Of a stretch of 64,000 bases of DNA, positions 10,891 to 51,538 are shown in pieces. A model generated the notes under the pieces. It was not told the origin of the DNA, searched no databases, and saw nothing but the letters and a program-made list of their open reading frames with translations. The first letter of the stretch is position 1; the number at the start of each line of letters is the position of its first letter. Location: positions 476,814-540,813 of the forward strand of contig NMRA01000037.1 of the NCBI GenBank assembly GCA_002633005.1. The letters are read 5' to 3'. The position numbers were made by a program, and so were the translations under genes. Source of the DNA: Phoronis australis (Eukaryota > Phoronida > Phoronidae).

Positions 10891-13800
10891 ATTGGCTTAG
10901 TGTCCGTACAAGTTAGTGATACGAGTGAGGTATTTTACTTTTTCTACTCTTATTTTCAAGTGGTTACCGTACTGTCTTATGTCGAGCCCTGCAGGTGAAG
11001 TAAAACAGTGACGCTCTATAAGGAATGAGTGAATTCATCCCTTTGTCAATAGTGAGCCTGGTGCTCTGTGAACAACGTCATCTTGATAATACTATACTAA
11101 TATACCCAGATTTATTTCTATCCAGCCTACATGCAATGAATAGCTATCTAATTCAAGAAGAGTGCTTGAAACACAACTATTGAACATAAGATAAAAAGGT
11201 CAAGTTGATTTCGCAGAGATCCTGTCATACTTCACCGACACGAAATTTATTTTTGTGAATCGGAAAATGAAAACTATGGTGGTTTTCTTTTCAATTACTC
11301 AAAAAAAAACGGATACTTGGTAAACATTTTGCGTAGTGGATGTCACACCCATAATAAGTGTATCAGTTTGTTCTACATGTGAAGACCTGAACGCTGCAGC
11401 ACTGGTCTGGTTCTGGTCTGTGTAATGGTTGTTGCCAGTCCCCTGTTTTTTTTTTCTTTAAAGTAGGTCTTCATTATTCAAGCTTCTGCAATGTTTTCTA
11501 TGTTGCATTTTTGTTGATTACTATACGAGTCAGGGTTCTATAGTGTAAACGGGGTTCTGTAGTGTAAACTGGTATCTCTTATGCACTGTCATTCAACTGA
11601 CTTGAACACTTGATGGTTAATCAGGCCTCACCTGGGGTCCGTTTCATGCAAGTGACCACTTCAAAACTGCTGAATAAACGTTTAGCCAAGCAATTATAAG
11701 TGCATCACAGTCTAGGAATAATTCAGAAAAATAATTATATGTGTATTCTCAGAGACTGCGCTTTTGCTTCATGTAAGATTTAGGAATTTTCCAGAAATAG
11801 ATAAATTTCTGTCTTCAGTCTTGATCACTTTTCATGAAACAGACCTCTGAAATTGCTTTAGAGTTAATTAGTGATACAGTGTTCTGCAATTAATTTCTTT
11901 GTTATCACCATTTTTTAATTCTTAATGTCTGATGTGAAATTTGAAATTCGTATTGGACTCTGGGTTTGAGCGTTAATTATTGTTAGATTTTTCTGGGTCA
12001 GAAATCTCAGGGAAGGAATTGTTCGTTGCCAGAACAAGCTGATGATTGGCTGTTAGATTGGTCATATTTGTAGCAAGCATTCAGTCGTATCACTACAATA
12101 CTCAATGCTTGACATTATTCTCTTAGAAAGTTGAGTCTTTGTTCTGGTACATGTATTTGTCATATTAAAAAGTAACGTTTAAGACTGGTGCGTTGGGACA
12201 TGTTTTACAAAGCTTAGATTAGAAGCTTGGAATTAAAGATCATTAACACGATAAACTTTCCGCAGTTTGGGAAGTATCTGAAATTCAGGACACTGAAATT
12301 CAAGCCATCATTTAAAATATTCTTGACCCTGAAGATTGAGACATGGGTAATTTTGATGTTCATTATATTTCTCAAATGTTGGACACTACATTTTTTATCT
12401 ACTAAGTCTCAAATAAATCACCAAGAATAGCTACCAATGCAAAATTTATGGTATTCTTAATTCTTGACTTTGGGACGTCCAAAAACTATTTCTAAAATTT
12501 AGTAAAAGGTCCAACCTTGAACAAAACAATTTAAACTGTCCCCCAAACGGGAATATTTACGATAGTTTTGGCACCTTTGTTTGTGTAAGTGGACAAATTG
12601 AATACTGCGAACTAAGTTTGTCTAAATTTCTGTAATAATCGGGTCTATATACTTAGGTCCAATGAAGTCCTTGAAGCAGGACCTACTGGCAGATTTGTAT
12701 TTGAAGTCCACGGCTGGTAATGCTGTAATTTGTAGCATGTTTTATAACACAGTTGTATAATAATTTTTATTAATTCAGTGAACACACATATCAGGGAATG
12801 AGATACTTCCATATGCAGAATTCTCTCGTGACATCCTGTTAGTTTTTAAAATTCACAGAAGCAACAACTGCTAAATGGCAGTCAAAACATCAGTGCATTT
12901 ATTTATTGTGAAGAATTGGTGTCAAGTAATGGCTTCTCATGTCACTGGCACATTTCAAAATGATTTTTTGAACATGGGATGTGTTGAGGTGAAAACAAAG
13001 GTGGTTTAATTGCTGCGATTGGTTACATCGAACTTTGGTCACAATCAATGTTTTTGAGACCCTAGAGACTGTCGTAATACAGCAGGACTATTTCACAGCC
13101 ATCTAGTAACTTAGTTCTGGGTTGTACAAAACTTCATCGTTCACTAGCTCATGGTGCAGGGTTCACCATGGCATAACTATTGTTGGCTCTAATGGTTGAT
13201 ATTTTCATCTTGTTGGTAAATTTGTATGATTTAGATGTTAGAATATGCAACATCTTGCTGTAAATGTTGACATTACATATTAGTTATGTGCCAGTATTAT
13301 CTCCGGTGAGAAATGTGAACTTATTAACCAAAGAAGTTATTTTGTGCTTTGTGTAACACGATTTGTGATGTTTTTCAATAACAATCATGTGTCGTAAAAA
13401 TCTAGTTGATTATAACTACCGGTGGTCAACCTCTGGTCAACTTGAAGCACCCAGTTTGCTGATTGTGGCCAGAATTCTTTGTTGTGAAGAGAGCTTTCTT
13501 TGATAGTTTGATTATAGTGAATTAACCTCATTGTTAGATTTGATACACCACTCACATGCGATATTGTTATCGCTTTGTGAATTTGCAAACTAAATATTGT
13601 CTTTGGCACATTTTGTTAATCAGTTGTGCCTAATGATTGCAATCTAGCCTGGTTATTTCTAACCCAACCACCTTTGGAACTCTTGCCACAGTTAAGTATC
13701 CAGCTGTTATTAAACCAAGCAGGCATTATGTATATTTTGGAAAGTCAATAAATTTGAGATAAATTCAAGATTAGACTATGTATATTACTGTGTTCCATTT

Positions 13801-14570
13801 AGATTAGATCCCTTTTGGAACCAAAGAACCGTGGCTTGATGTGGTGGGTGTACAGCCACTTTGCATATCTCACAGACTTGTACTGGTATCGGTACTATTT
13901 TTATCGTTTTATTCTACGACAGAGGGTGCACCTGGTAGTGATCAAGTACGCGAGATATGGACAAAACGACTGTTAACTTACTGCATTAAGGGACTGTTCT
14001 CTGGTTCAAAAAAGGATCTTAAATATTTTCAATTCAAGATTAATTATTGATAGAATGAACAACCAAGTTTCCACTAGGCAGTTTATTTGTGATATAGAAA
14101 AGTGCGTACCTGATTTACCAAACTGACTTGGTTGAACATTAGAAAGATAAAACCCCAAATGAACAACTTTGGAGCTCTGAAATATCTACAACTTAATGGG
14201 GTTTGTTAACTAACAATGAACCATAACCTTATACTTCATAGCAGACATTTTAGGCCACTGTTCTAAACTAGTAAAAGAAACGAGGTTTTGGTGACTTCAA
14301 TACTTCTCATTTAAGACGACAAAGTAAAAGTTCAATCTTTTTGTCCCCTAAGTAGATCATTCAACAAAAGAGGGGGTAAAATGCCAAGTCTGGACCTTAA
14401 TACTCTGACTATACATTGGATCTGTACAAAGATTCACAAACAGTTGTGTATGGTAGTAATAATTAATGTTACATGTCCGCCACTAATCTATAATATAATC
14501 ATCTTACAACTGCCAGCACAACTCTCGCTAGACAATCTTGTGCGAGTCGTGCTAGCTCCAGGGGAAATAA
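10891..14570. other. LRRC58-GSK3 convergent intergenic interval
   Basis: AT-rich sequence between two 3' ends. It contains one dispersed repeat (12227-12560), a small internal duplication near 11535-11570 ('ttctatagtgtaaacggggttctgtagtgtaaac') and further AATAAA words. No ORF here shows homology or codon structure I trust. Confidence 0.6.
12227..12560. repeat. Dispersed repeat, copy 1 (relative at 39340-39590)
   Basis: It shares, in the same order and orientation with 39340-39590: 'ttgaaattc(a/g)agcca', 'tttctcaaatnttggacac', 'ccttgaacaaaa' and a cactatccc/ctgtccc block. Boundaries are approximate. Confidence 0.6.
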
Positions 14571-15888
14571 CTACAATAATTACAACAGTGTTTATTTACA
14601 AAGTTATATATGCGAACCCTCATATTAACAACAGCCCAACATTTGGGGACACATAACACTTGAATACGCAGAAAACTTAGTAGGAAAACGATTCTGTTGA
14701 TTGAATCGGAAAAGAACAGCCAATTGATGCATCCACAAGTCAACTACGCATCTGTTGCCATTTTGGGCAGAAAGAGTAATCTTAAAAAAACGTGCGTAAC
14801 GTTAAAATCAGAAAACAACTAGTCCTAATTGTATGTAAAATAAAATACTGAAGATGACGGTACAACCAAGGCAGACAAAATAAACCTAGAGATGGCTGCA
14901 TTACTATGTATTAAGTGAGAAACTGCGCACTACAGGGTAAATTTGTTTTGATTATACAACTGATGCGAACACCCTGGACATGCGAGGTTACGTTGTGGTC
15001 CACTTCGATTCATAAAACGAAGGAAAGAATATAACTACAGATCACTGAATCCCACACGTCCATAGTCCCCACTGGACCTAAACTGACGGATGACCAAAAA
15101 AATTTGGGAGTAAATTCCCTCTCAGCAAGATAGGTCCCACCATCTGGCATAGCAAGAATTGTGACCCAGAATTTTGGACTGACCAGATTGCACTCCGTCT
15201 AGAATAAGTAATTTCTGACAAGTCGAGCACAGACAACGGCATGATTTAAAAGGAAATGACTAAAATCACCATTACAGTAGCAGCTGATGATTCACAAACA
15301 CAAGGTACTCAGTAAACAAAAATGTGAAATGTCTACAAATCCCCAAAACAATACAGTCAGTGGTAATACCCACTATCCCAAAGTTAACAATGGACTGCAC
15401 AAAACACAGTTTTGGCAACCACATCAATATCAACATTTGGAGCTGTTGCGCACTACTATTTACAAGAAACCTAAGACGCCCTCTTTACATTGAATGCTGC
15501 CAATTCAAACGTGGCATCACGAAACAACGAACACATAACAATACGCAAGAATTTATCTAAAATTTGATTTTAAAAACTAGACAGTCATTCACCCTCAGGA
15601 CATTTCTTTCAATAAAATGACACTGCAGTTGGTCCAAGTAATTCTATGTCGAGGCAGCAACTTGCTAGTGGCCAACAGTAAAACAACATGCTCAGACGCT
15701 CCCTGAAATGTGCACTGGTTCAGCATAAACATTGTCCGTAGACACAGCACAATAGTCTTTGAAATAACTTGTCCCGCGAGTCACAGACAAGTGTGACGTC
15801 AACTACTCAGCAAATGTAGTCCAACGCTGGTCCAACGGCAACACTAGTCTCCACAGCTCAGGTGTCAACACCACTGCGAGTCACTTGA
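14560..15888 (-). other. Probable GSK3 3' UTR
   Basis: Sequence downstream (minus sense) of the GSK3 stop at 15889. On the minus strand AATAAA occurs at 14591-14596, giving a UTR of about 1.3 kb. No coding feature is seen. Confidence 0.5.
14591..14596 (-). terminator. Candidate GSK3 poly(A) signal
   Basis: AATAAA on the minus strand (tttatt on plus), followed in minus sense by a T-rich stretch. It is the first good signal after the GSK3 stop codon, but usage is inferred. Confidence 0.45.
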
Positions 15889-44222
<28,334 letters not shown>

Positions 44223-44900
44223 GATACAAAACAAAGAGAAATTGTAACAAGGTCTCTTGTCGTACGTTCTAGTTTACATTTCATACGCCTTTGAACTTGT
44301 CTGACGCTCGTGTGACTGATCACCACGAAAATGTAACCCGAATATCTTCGATTACAACAAGTTTATCAATGAATAGATTGATTTGGTAAAACAGACATAG
44401 GAAGTAATCTGTTCATTGATTCATAAAAAGAGATTTAAAAGGATAGCAGTCTTCTAGACGCCTCAGACTGGCAAAAGTATTCCGCCTCCTGTTTTCACTG
44501 TTGGTTTCCAATGGCTGTCTTCTCGTACAATGACGGAAAATTGCTAGTCGGCCATTTCCGCTGCGAACCGTGACCAATCATAACGTTCAAAATTATCGCG
44601 GAATTACACGATTCCAAAACCGGAACTTACCGGTATATCTACTCAAAAATCGATGACGTAGCCCCACATCGTTTTCGTTTTCGTCACAAGGGTTAGAGCC
44701 GTGCACTCATGTTCTGGGTCGCAGTTTTTTCCCGCCATCCCGCCACACCGTCAAGATGTACCGCTTTTTGACATACGGCGAAATTGAGATCTCATCATAT
44801 GCTATAGTGATCTCCCACGCCACATAGCTCTATTTTCCTATTAGATTAAAAAGAAAAAAGCGGCTGTTTCTTGAGTGAGTTTCTCTGCGGCCCCAGAAAT
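44223..44900 (-). promoter_or_regulatory. GSK3 5' UTR and promoter region
   Basis: Immediately upstream (minus sense) of the GSK3 ATG. It is locally less AT-rich around 44480-44760, with several CpGs. No TATA box or definite initiator could be assigned, and any upstream non-coding exon is not identifiable. Confidence 0.4.
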
Positions 44901-47176
44901 CAGTTTCCGAAGGCATCATGCATTCGAAACCAAAAAACGCTGTTGAGCACTTTAGGGTGTTACCGTCTCCCAAGTTCGACAAAAACCTCTGTCAGAAAAT
45001 TTTTGTGTGTTGTAGAGAACATTTCACCCTGACGTTTTGGCATAGACCCAGATTTCCCAACTATAGTGGATATGCGGCGCTTTCAAAATCCCGCGGCCTG
45101 GCCACCCCGCCGTTTCATCGTGACGGTCATTCTCGGTTCTTTGCAACAAGTGTTCAAAATAACACTGTCTTCTAAGATATGAATATTGTTTTTTCCATGA
45201 GTCAACTATCTAAATAAAATATAAAATTGTAAAAACGTGTTCAAATGTCTCGGCTTACTACGGTGACACGGGTCGCTACATCTATCACTGGGTATCATTA
45301 TTTTTTACTGAGTCACTGAAGAAATGGGCTATGACGTCATACCTTCCAACAAATTCAATCTCAATGAGTACACTTCAAAGCGACACAAGATATGTTTGCC
45401 CATTTTTCATATATCCGAAAACCTTTACCAGTTAGTTTCGGTAGTTAGTTATTAGTTTATCCCATATTTTACGGAAAATGTCACTCCATCCTGATTTTTG
45501 CAGCAGGATAGGCCTACTTGTATGAAAAGGCACCAAAGGTCCAACTGATCGGATGTGTGATGTTGGACGAATGGCTGACTCTTCACACCAACTGTGAGGG
45601 ATCCATACTCTAAAATATTTGTTTTTATCCGGTAGACTTTTTTGAATCTTTGCAAGTATTTTTACGCTGGTTTAGTCGGCCATTTCTTTAACATCTCTCG
45701 CTCACGTCCTTTTTTGTTAATTAATACAAGTAAACCAGTTAGCCAATTAAAAAAATGAAGTTTCATTGTTTTTTTTTCGCATTGCGGACCACTCTTAGTT
45801 TTTAGAATAAAAAATAAACTCATGAGTGTCAGGTATGCAAAATGATAGTTATTTATGAACTAAACTGTTTACCTTCTGCTTCTTTCATACGTCATCAAGA
45901 GCTGTTGAATGACTTCCTAAAGATGATACCTCTTATGAAATTCGATTGAAAAACGGTAGAGTAGCTAAAATTGCCAGTGTTTTGATCAAATGCTCTGCAT
46001 TGTAGTTTTATTATCTCTTCCTGGTTGTACGTGTATAGTCAGTAAAAAGGGTTTTTTTTCTTACGAAGCTTTCTGTGACCATCAGGGTTGTCAGGAGTGT
46101 GATTTTTGTTAACCGTGTACTGTGTACATTTCTAAAGTATTAATGTGACCAAAGTGCATGTACTGGCAACCGCGGCCAGACTTCAAGTATATTTTTGAGC
46201 AAGCTTAGGTCCGTGACAGCCTATCCATCGAACGATCTAGTTCGGGTGGACCCCATATCCCCCCGGGCCGTGGAATGCCCCGTCTCCCGTACTCTCCTGA
46301 TTGTTCGTCAAGTACACTGATGCATCTCCACGCATATCCCTGCAGAAATTGCCTTGAAATTTTGTGCAGTAAATGTCAGATTTGCCCGCATTGTGTCTTT
46401 AGATTTTGTACTGCGCTACCATGCAATGATCTAACATGTCAAGGTTATTCTGTGTATACGTTTATGTATCTGCAAAAATCGGATGATTCATAGACGAGCG
46501 GACTATTTTAAAATAATTGAACTCAATGAAAAAATTAACGATGTTTCAGTGAGCCTCGACTTTCGTGAGGGTGAAATTTGGGACATCTCTGTCATTCACT
46601 ACCACAAACGACAAAGTGCATTGGGTGTTTTTTGTCATGTAAAATAACTCTCAAGAAATCGGTGTTTAGGTCAGTTTCGACATAGGGTGATATGAAATTC
46701 ATGAAGAGCAATATTATGGGCCCGCCCTCCGAGTATAGGAGGCACAAGAAACTAACATACCTATTTTCAACAAGAGATTTGAAACAATCCCTTAGGCAAT
46801 GTACCAAACACCGAAATCCTACTACCCTTTCAAATTGTACACCTTCAAAGCATTACTCTGTTCAAGTGAACTTTCCCAAACTAGGACATACTAATTGACC
46901 ATAGGCCTCATTTTCACTCCCGAAAGTAAACGAAAGTGTAACCGAAGTTTCCAGTGGCACAGCGCGCATGACTATGTGACGCGGACGCAGGGGTGGGGTT
47001 TGGAGTGGAACTGGCTACTACCTGGGGACGAAGAGGTGTGACATGAGCTTTCAGATACTGTCAGTCATGTTTCTGAAAAACTGTTAAGTTGAACAAATCT
47101 CCAGTGGAATAAATGCCAGTTATTACCTTGACAACGGGGAGGAGCAAATATGACTCTTGTGATTAGTGGACTTTTA

Positions 47177-47338
47177 CCGGGGCGCATCCAGGATTTTGAA
47201 TTAGAGGGGGCCAGGGCAGAGTATTAGCAACGATTTTGCCCGTCAGACATTCGCACCCCCAAACTGCCCAATGGAATCTGGGAGAATGTTAGGGGGGGGG
47301 GGGCATGGCCCCTTGGCCCCCCTCTAAATCCGCCACTG
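47177..47338. mobile_element. Short G-rich TIR element, second copy (162 bp)
   Basis: The left end is CCGGGGCGCATCCAGG. The right end on minus is CAGTGGCGGATTTAGAGGGG. Interior words 'gggcatggcccc' and 'ctgggagaatnttaggggg' are shared with 8823-9117 and 48350-48590. TTTTA flanks both sides, a possible 5-bp duplication. Confidence 0.65.
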
Positions 47339-48349
47339 TTTTAGCTTTGCTTTTCTCCCGCAACTCTTCCGCGTTTGTTGGAATGCAAGTACACCGTTAC
47401 ACGGCCGCTTTGAAGATTTTAGTACCCGGATTGTTTCTTTGTGAAAAATACAAAATTCGGATTAATTTGAATTTAATCCTTATTCGTCAAAACGGGTCCA
47501 GGAACTTTTACCAACTCAAAGTAGTGTAGCTTATGAACATAATTCTTCACACTCTGGTGTATGTCTTTTTTTATCCCTAGAAAGATCGTGGCTTGAAAGA
47601 AAAAAGGCAAAAAGGCTAAGGAAATACGAAAGTAAAACACCTGATTCTAAGCGAGAAAAGTGTTTTGACAGAAATTAACAGTTGCGCGTTTTAGAAAATT
47701 TGCATTTTATTATTTTCAAATTCACGAGGAAAATCTAGGAATCTACATTCCTCTTCAAGTATACAATGATATCTTAGAGGAGATGTCTCAAACTTCCAGT
47801 GATAAATATAAACCCTCCAAAAACGATTTAGGTGCTTTTTAATCAAAAATCGTCAGACAGCTTGTCTTATTCGTTTACCGCGGGCGGATCTCCTACTTCT
47901 TACTACAAGTGAATCATGAGTAGCACTTCTGCACTCTTTCTCCCCCTTTCGACAACTGTTGGCTATAATTTACAATTTACACTAAGTAATGGACTATATT
48001 TGTTCTCAGAGCCTGTTTTGGCTTTAATGCACCCAGACGCCATTTATTGGGTTATCAACATCGTGTGTTTAAGCACGTACATAGCCTATGCTAAACTTGG
48101 CACACATAAAACAGGAAGAACCAAATGACATGCGCTCTTATAGAAACGATTACAAAAACCGAGTGCGGTGATTTATGGAACCGGAAGTATTAGCTGGATC
48201 ATTGTCGTCTCCTCATTTGCTCAAGGTGGAGACCCTCGAGTAAAACGCTGCATTTTCTTGTTACTCTGTATTAAAACAGACTCCACTGTTCTACTGCAAA
48301 CCATCAAGCCACACAAACCAGCACGGAAAATAGCTTGAGTGCTGGCCGT

Positions 48350-48590
48350 CCACAGTGAGGGGCAAGAATAACCAGAATTTCGCCACATGCGCGCGCTCAG
48401 CCAAAAATGTAGGGATACAGGGGTCTCGAATTTTGTGGTCCTTATTATTAAAAAAAAAGGTAAAGGGGGTTTGTTCAAGGCCTGTGCATTGGGCATTCGC
48501 CCCTAGAACCCCCTGGGTGCGCGCATATGATACTCAGCAATTCGCACCCCGAACTCCCAAATGGTATCTGGGAGAATTTTAGGGGGGCCA
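48350..48590. mobile_element. Short G-rich element, third, end-truncated copy
   Basis: Shares 'atgcgcgcgctcagcc', 'ggggtctcgaatttt', 'gcgcatatgatactcagcaattcgcacccgaactc' (interrupted) and 'ctgggagaattttaggggggccatg' with 8880-9100. Clean inverted ends are not preserved. Confidence 0.55.
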
Positions 48591-49550
48591 TGAACAAGTT
48601 ACTCCTGGAAACGAGTTGTCGCTATAGGTTTGAGTGCCTGGACGCTATTTAAACTAGTGAAACTTACACGACTTGTGACAATTTACTCCACATTACCGAG
48701 GTAGGGTAACTTGCGCCACCTGTAATTCCTGTGTGGCCACAAAAGTGGGGCAAGGTGGAAGTAATTATCAGCTGTGGTTACATACAAACCGGGTTTTCTT
48801 TTGTGCGCTGTACTCGCATTAGGTGTTGATTGCCATGCACAGAACAACTCAAGAGTCTGCCTATTTTGTGTGTGGACGCTCCACATAAAAGTGGGTTAAG
48901 TTGAACAAGTGCAAGTTGTTCTATGGTAGGCTGTGTGTGGACGGAATTCTTAGACCAGTTGCTTGTGGAGTTTTCTGAAAACGGGGAAAATCTTTAGACA
49001 CGCTCAGTGAGCGTAGAAAAAGGAAAATTTTCAGTAGGAAAATATGCATGGTTAAGTACTAAAACATTTTCCAGTTGCAAAGGAAAAACACTAAAACTTT
49101 ACTAAAGTAAAATTTAAACAAGTACCTCACAACATTATACCCCAGCTTCAGTACTGGTGCACCTTCGCTAAAGGTCTTATTTTTGTATTTTTGCTATAAT
49201 TTTGAATTCTACTCCTGTGGAACTCAAGACAACTGTTCATTATTCTGTGCTCAAATACATTAGGTTCACCTGCAAACTTTGACAAGACAGCACTTGCCTA
49301 AACCGTGATACACTCCAGCCCAGAATATTAAACAACTACTTTGAGTTTGCATTAAAGTACACTGACAAATGCCGAAAATAATTTGGTTTCAGGAACAAAA
49401 AATAGACTCCAGGCTCTGTGCCTATATTCGTCACTTCCACATATATGATGTGGGGTTGTGTACAGGTACTTTAGTACCAAAACTACACCCTAATGACAGT
49501 GCACCTGTTGGTGAATTACAAAGACTAAAAAAAACAGTTCAAAGTTTAAC

Positions 49551-49556
49551 TTTATT
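49551..49556 (-). terminator. Candidate poly(A) signal of the SR protein gene
   Basis: AATAAA on the minus strand, about 2 kb past the stop codon in exon 5 and about 1.07 kb past the stop in the alternative terminal exon. Usage is inferred only. Confidence 0.35.
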
Positions 49557-50625
49557 GTTCTTAAAACACCTCAATTACAACAAATGATGTTTAGAATACA
49601 TGATACAATAAAAGTTTCAGACTTCACCTTGTAACTCAGCTGAAACCAACAGAGATTAAGGTTATGCAGAATCCCAGAAATGTGTGCCTATAGAATATCA
49701 TATCTCAAAATTGAATGCTCATACTGAGTTGAAAATTTCAGTTGCATGCTTTATACATTGTTCTCAAAAAACTGTTTAATAGGAAATGTTTTTAAAATGT
49801 TGTGCTTTTACATTGGGGGAAATGAAAATATCTGTTCACAAAAAGACAACGTCACACGACTTAATAACTGGCAGATTGAATTCTAGAGGGTTTCCATTTT
49901 CAGAAAATACATGCTTTTACTGAATTAAAATGTACAGTTTTGTAGACATTTGGCTAAATAATAATGATTTATCAGTAAAGCCCTACATAACAGTAAGATT
50001 CAAAATTGATAAATATAACCAATAATCAATAATCAATAATACATAAACCAGGGTTCAAGATCTACTCTCTGTGCTCCAAAGTTTGCTCGAAAAGTGACCA
50101 ATGGCAGGATACGCTTCAAGTTAACTAGCAAACTAGTACCAGAGTAATGCGACAGGACTGGTTGCCTTTCGAATAAGAGTCTCAAGTTGGAAAGATTAGA
50201 CCGTGTTCCCGGGAATACTTACTGTCCTTATTTTTACACATTTAAGGTTTTTACTAAAATTGAATAATCGACAAGTCTTGTCTTAACAACCTACAAAAAT
50301 ACAGGCAGGATACCATACACAGCTGTTGACTTGAAGTCCTTTGTTGAGTCCAGGCATGAATACACACACTTAAAATATACCATGTTCATTAGTCTTACTA
50401 CATGACAACTCACAGGTCGTTTAAGTAATATGCTCTGGTAAACCACATGTGGTAAAGAGCAAAGAATAAGTTGACCGCTTTAACAGCCAGACATGAATTA
50501 ACACAAGTTTCCAAGAGACGAGCAATTGTGAAGACCACGGCAAGACAGGGCCGTGAACAAATGCTCATAGAAACCTGACAGAAACAACTTAGCCGAGAAC
50601 AAATTGACAAAATGGTTTTGGTGCG

Positions 50626-50707
50626 TTAGAATCCAGATGCCCATAGGAATGGGCGAAGTGTCCAGTCATCCGTCTGCATACGTGACTTGAGAGGAGAACG
50701 GAGAAGC
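50626..50707 (-). other. Candidate alternative terminal exon of the SR protein gene
   Basis: Preceded by a strong acceptor (gttatttttccgatttttccag). Joined in phase 2 to the exon ending at 52931, it reads R-LLRSPLKSRMQTDDW...LWASGF-stop (TAA 50626-50628). That would give a 190-aa isoform with a shorter RS tail and a new C-terminus. Alternatively it is a spliced 3' UTR exon used after the main stop, which would invite nonsense-mediated decay. Confidence 0.4.
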
Positions 50708-51538
50708 CTGGAAAAATCGGAAAAATAACAGCTTCATCAACAACGCACTTGTTCTTTAAGCTTTGATTCGGAACGTGTTTATATTTATTTTAATGTCATA
50801 CAGCTTTTGATATGTAACGGAATCGTAGGCGACAGAGTTCTCCGTGTTGAAGACAGCGTGACTAAACGTGGTTAATTACGTTCCGGTTTTCTAAATATAA
50901 TATAATTCAACAAAATACCAGAAATTTCACTCTCACTCTTAACATAAATTTCCGAACATATTTTATCCCATAAATGCAAAACTAAGTAAGTGCATTTCAT
51001 TGGTCAGTCCTTCACAAAAAAAATGCAACTGACCAATCACAAAAGAGAAATTTCGCATGTTCATTGCATTCTACACTGGTACTCGGGACACATCTTATTG
51101 GTTAGGCCTCGCGTTCTCAACACAATTTCCGGTACTTCCTGAATTGATCTTTGCCCATTTCGCGGTTCGAAATGATGACAATTTAAAAGAAATTTTATTT
51201 CTCATGTGATTTTTTTGAAAGGAAATAAATGCTGAAAATCTGTTATCTTTAAAAATACGTACGAAGTGACTTTTTAAGCCATGAAAGTACATAGAATACC
51301 GATAAATCGGTAACAGTTGGCAGCCCCGTCTTTGTCAGCAAGTTCATGGAACAATAGTTTGGGGTTCAAAATGACATGCCCATTGGACGACCAAATGAGC
51401 ATTATTCAACGAATATGTATACCTCCCCGCCAGAAGGGCGTCGGTGAATAAATGAAACACACACCAATAGCAACATCATTGTTTTACACAGGAAAAACAT
51501 TCAAGATGATTTACCAAACGTATCTCGACCTGTCTCCA

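Larger units (their letters stand above)
44901..49545. other. GSK3-SR protein gene intergenic interval
   Basis: 4.6 kb between the 5' side of GSK3 and the 3' side of the SR gene. It contains two related G-rich elements (47177-47338, 48350-48590). A Cys-rich ORF at 46275-46493 has no supporting homology. Nothing else is recognised. Confidence 0.6.

Noticed and set aside
46275-46493. Cys-rich ORF (CRNCLEILCSKCQICPHC) resembling a zinc finger
   Set aside because: Spacing fits no known finger, no splice signals or neighbours support it, and it may be chance in T/G-rich sequence.
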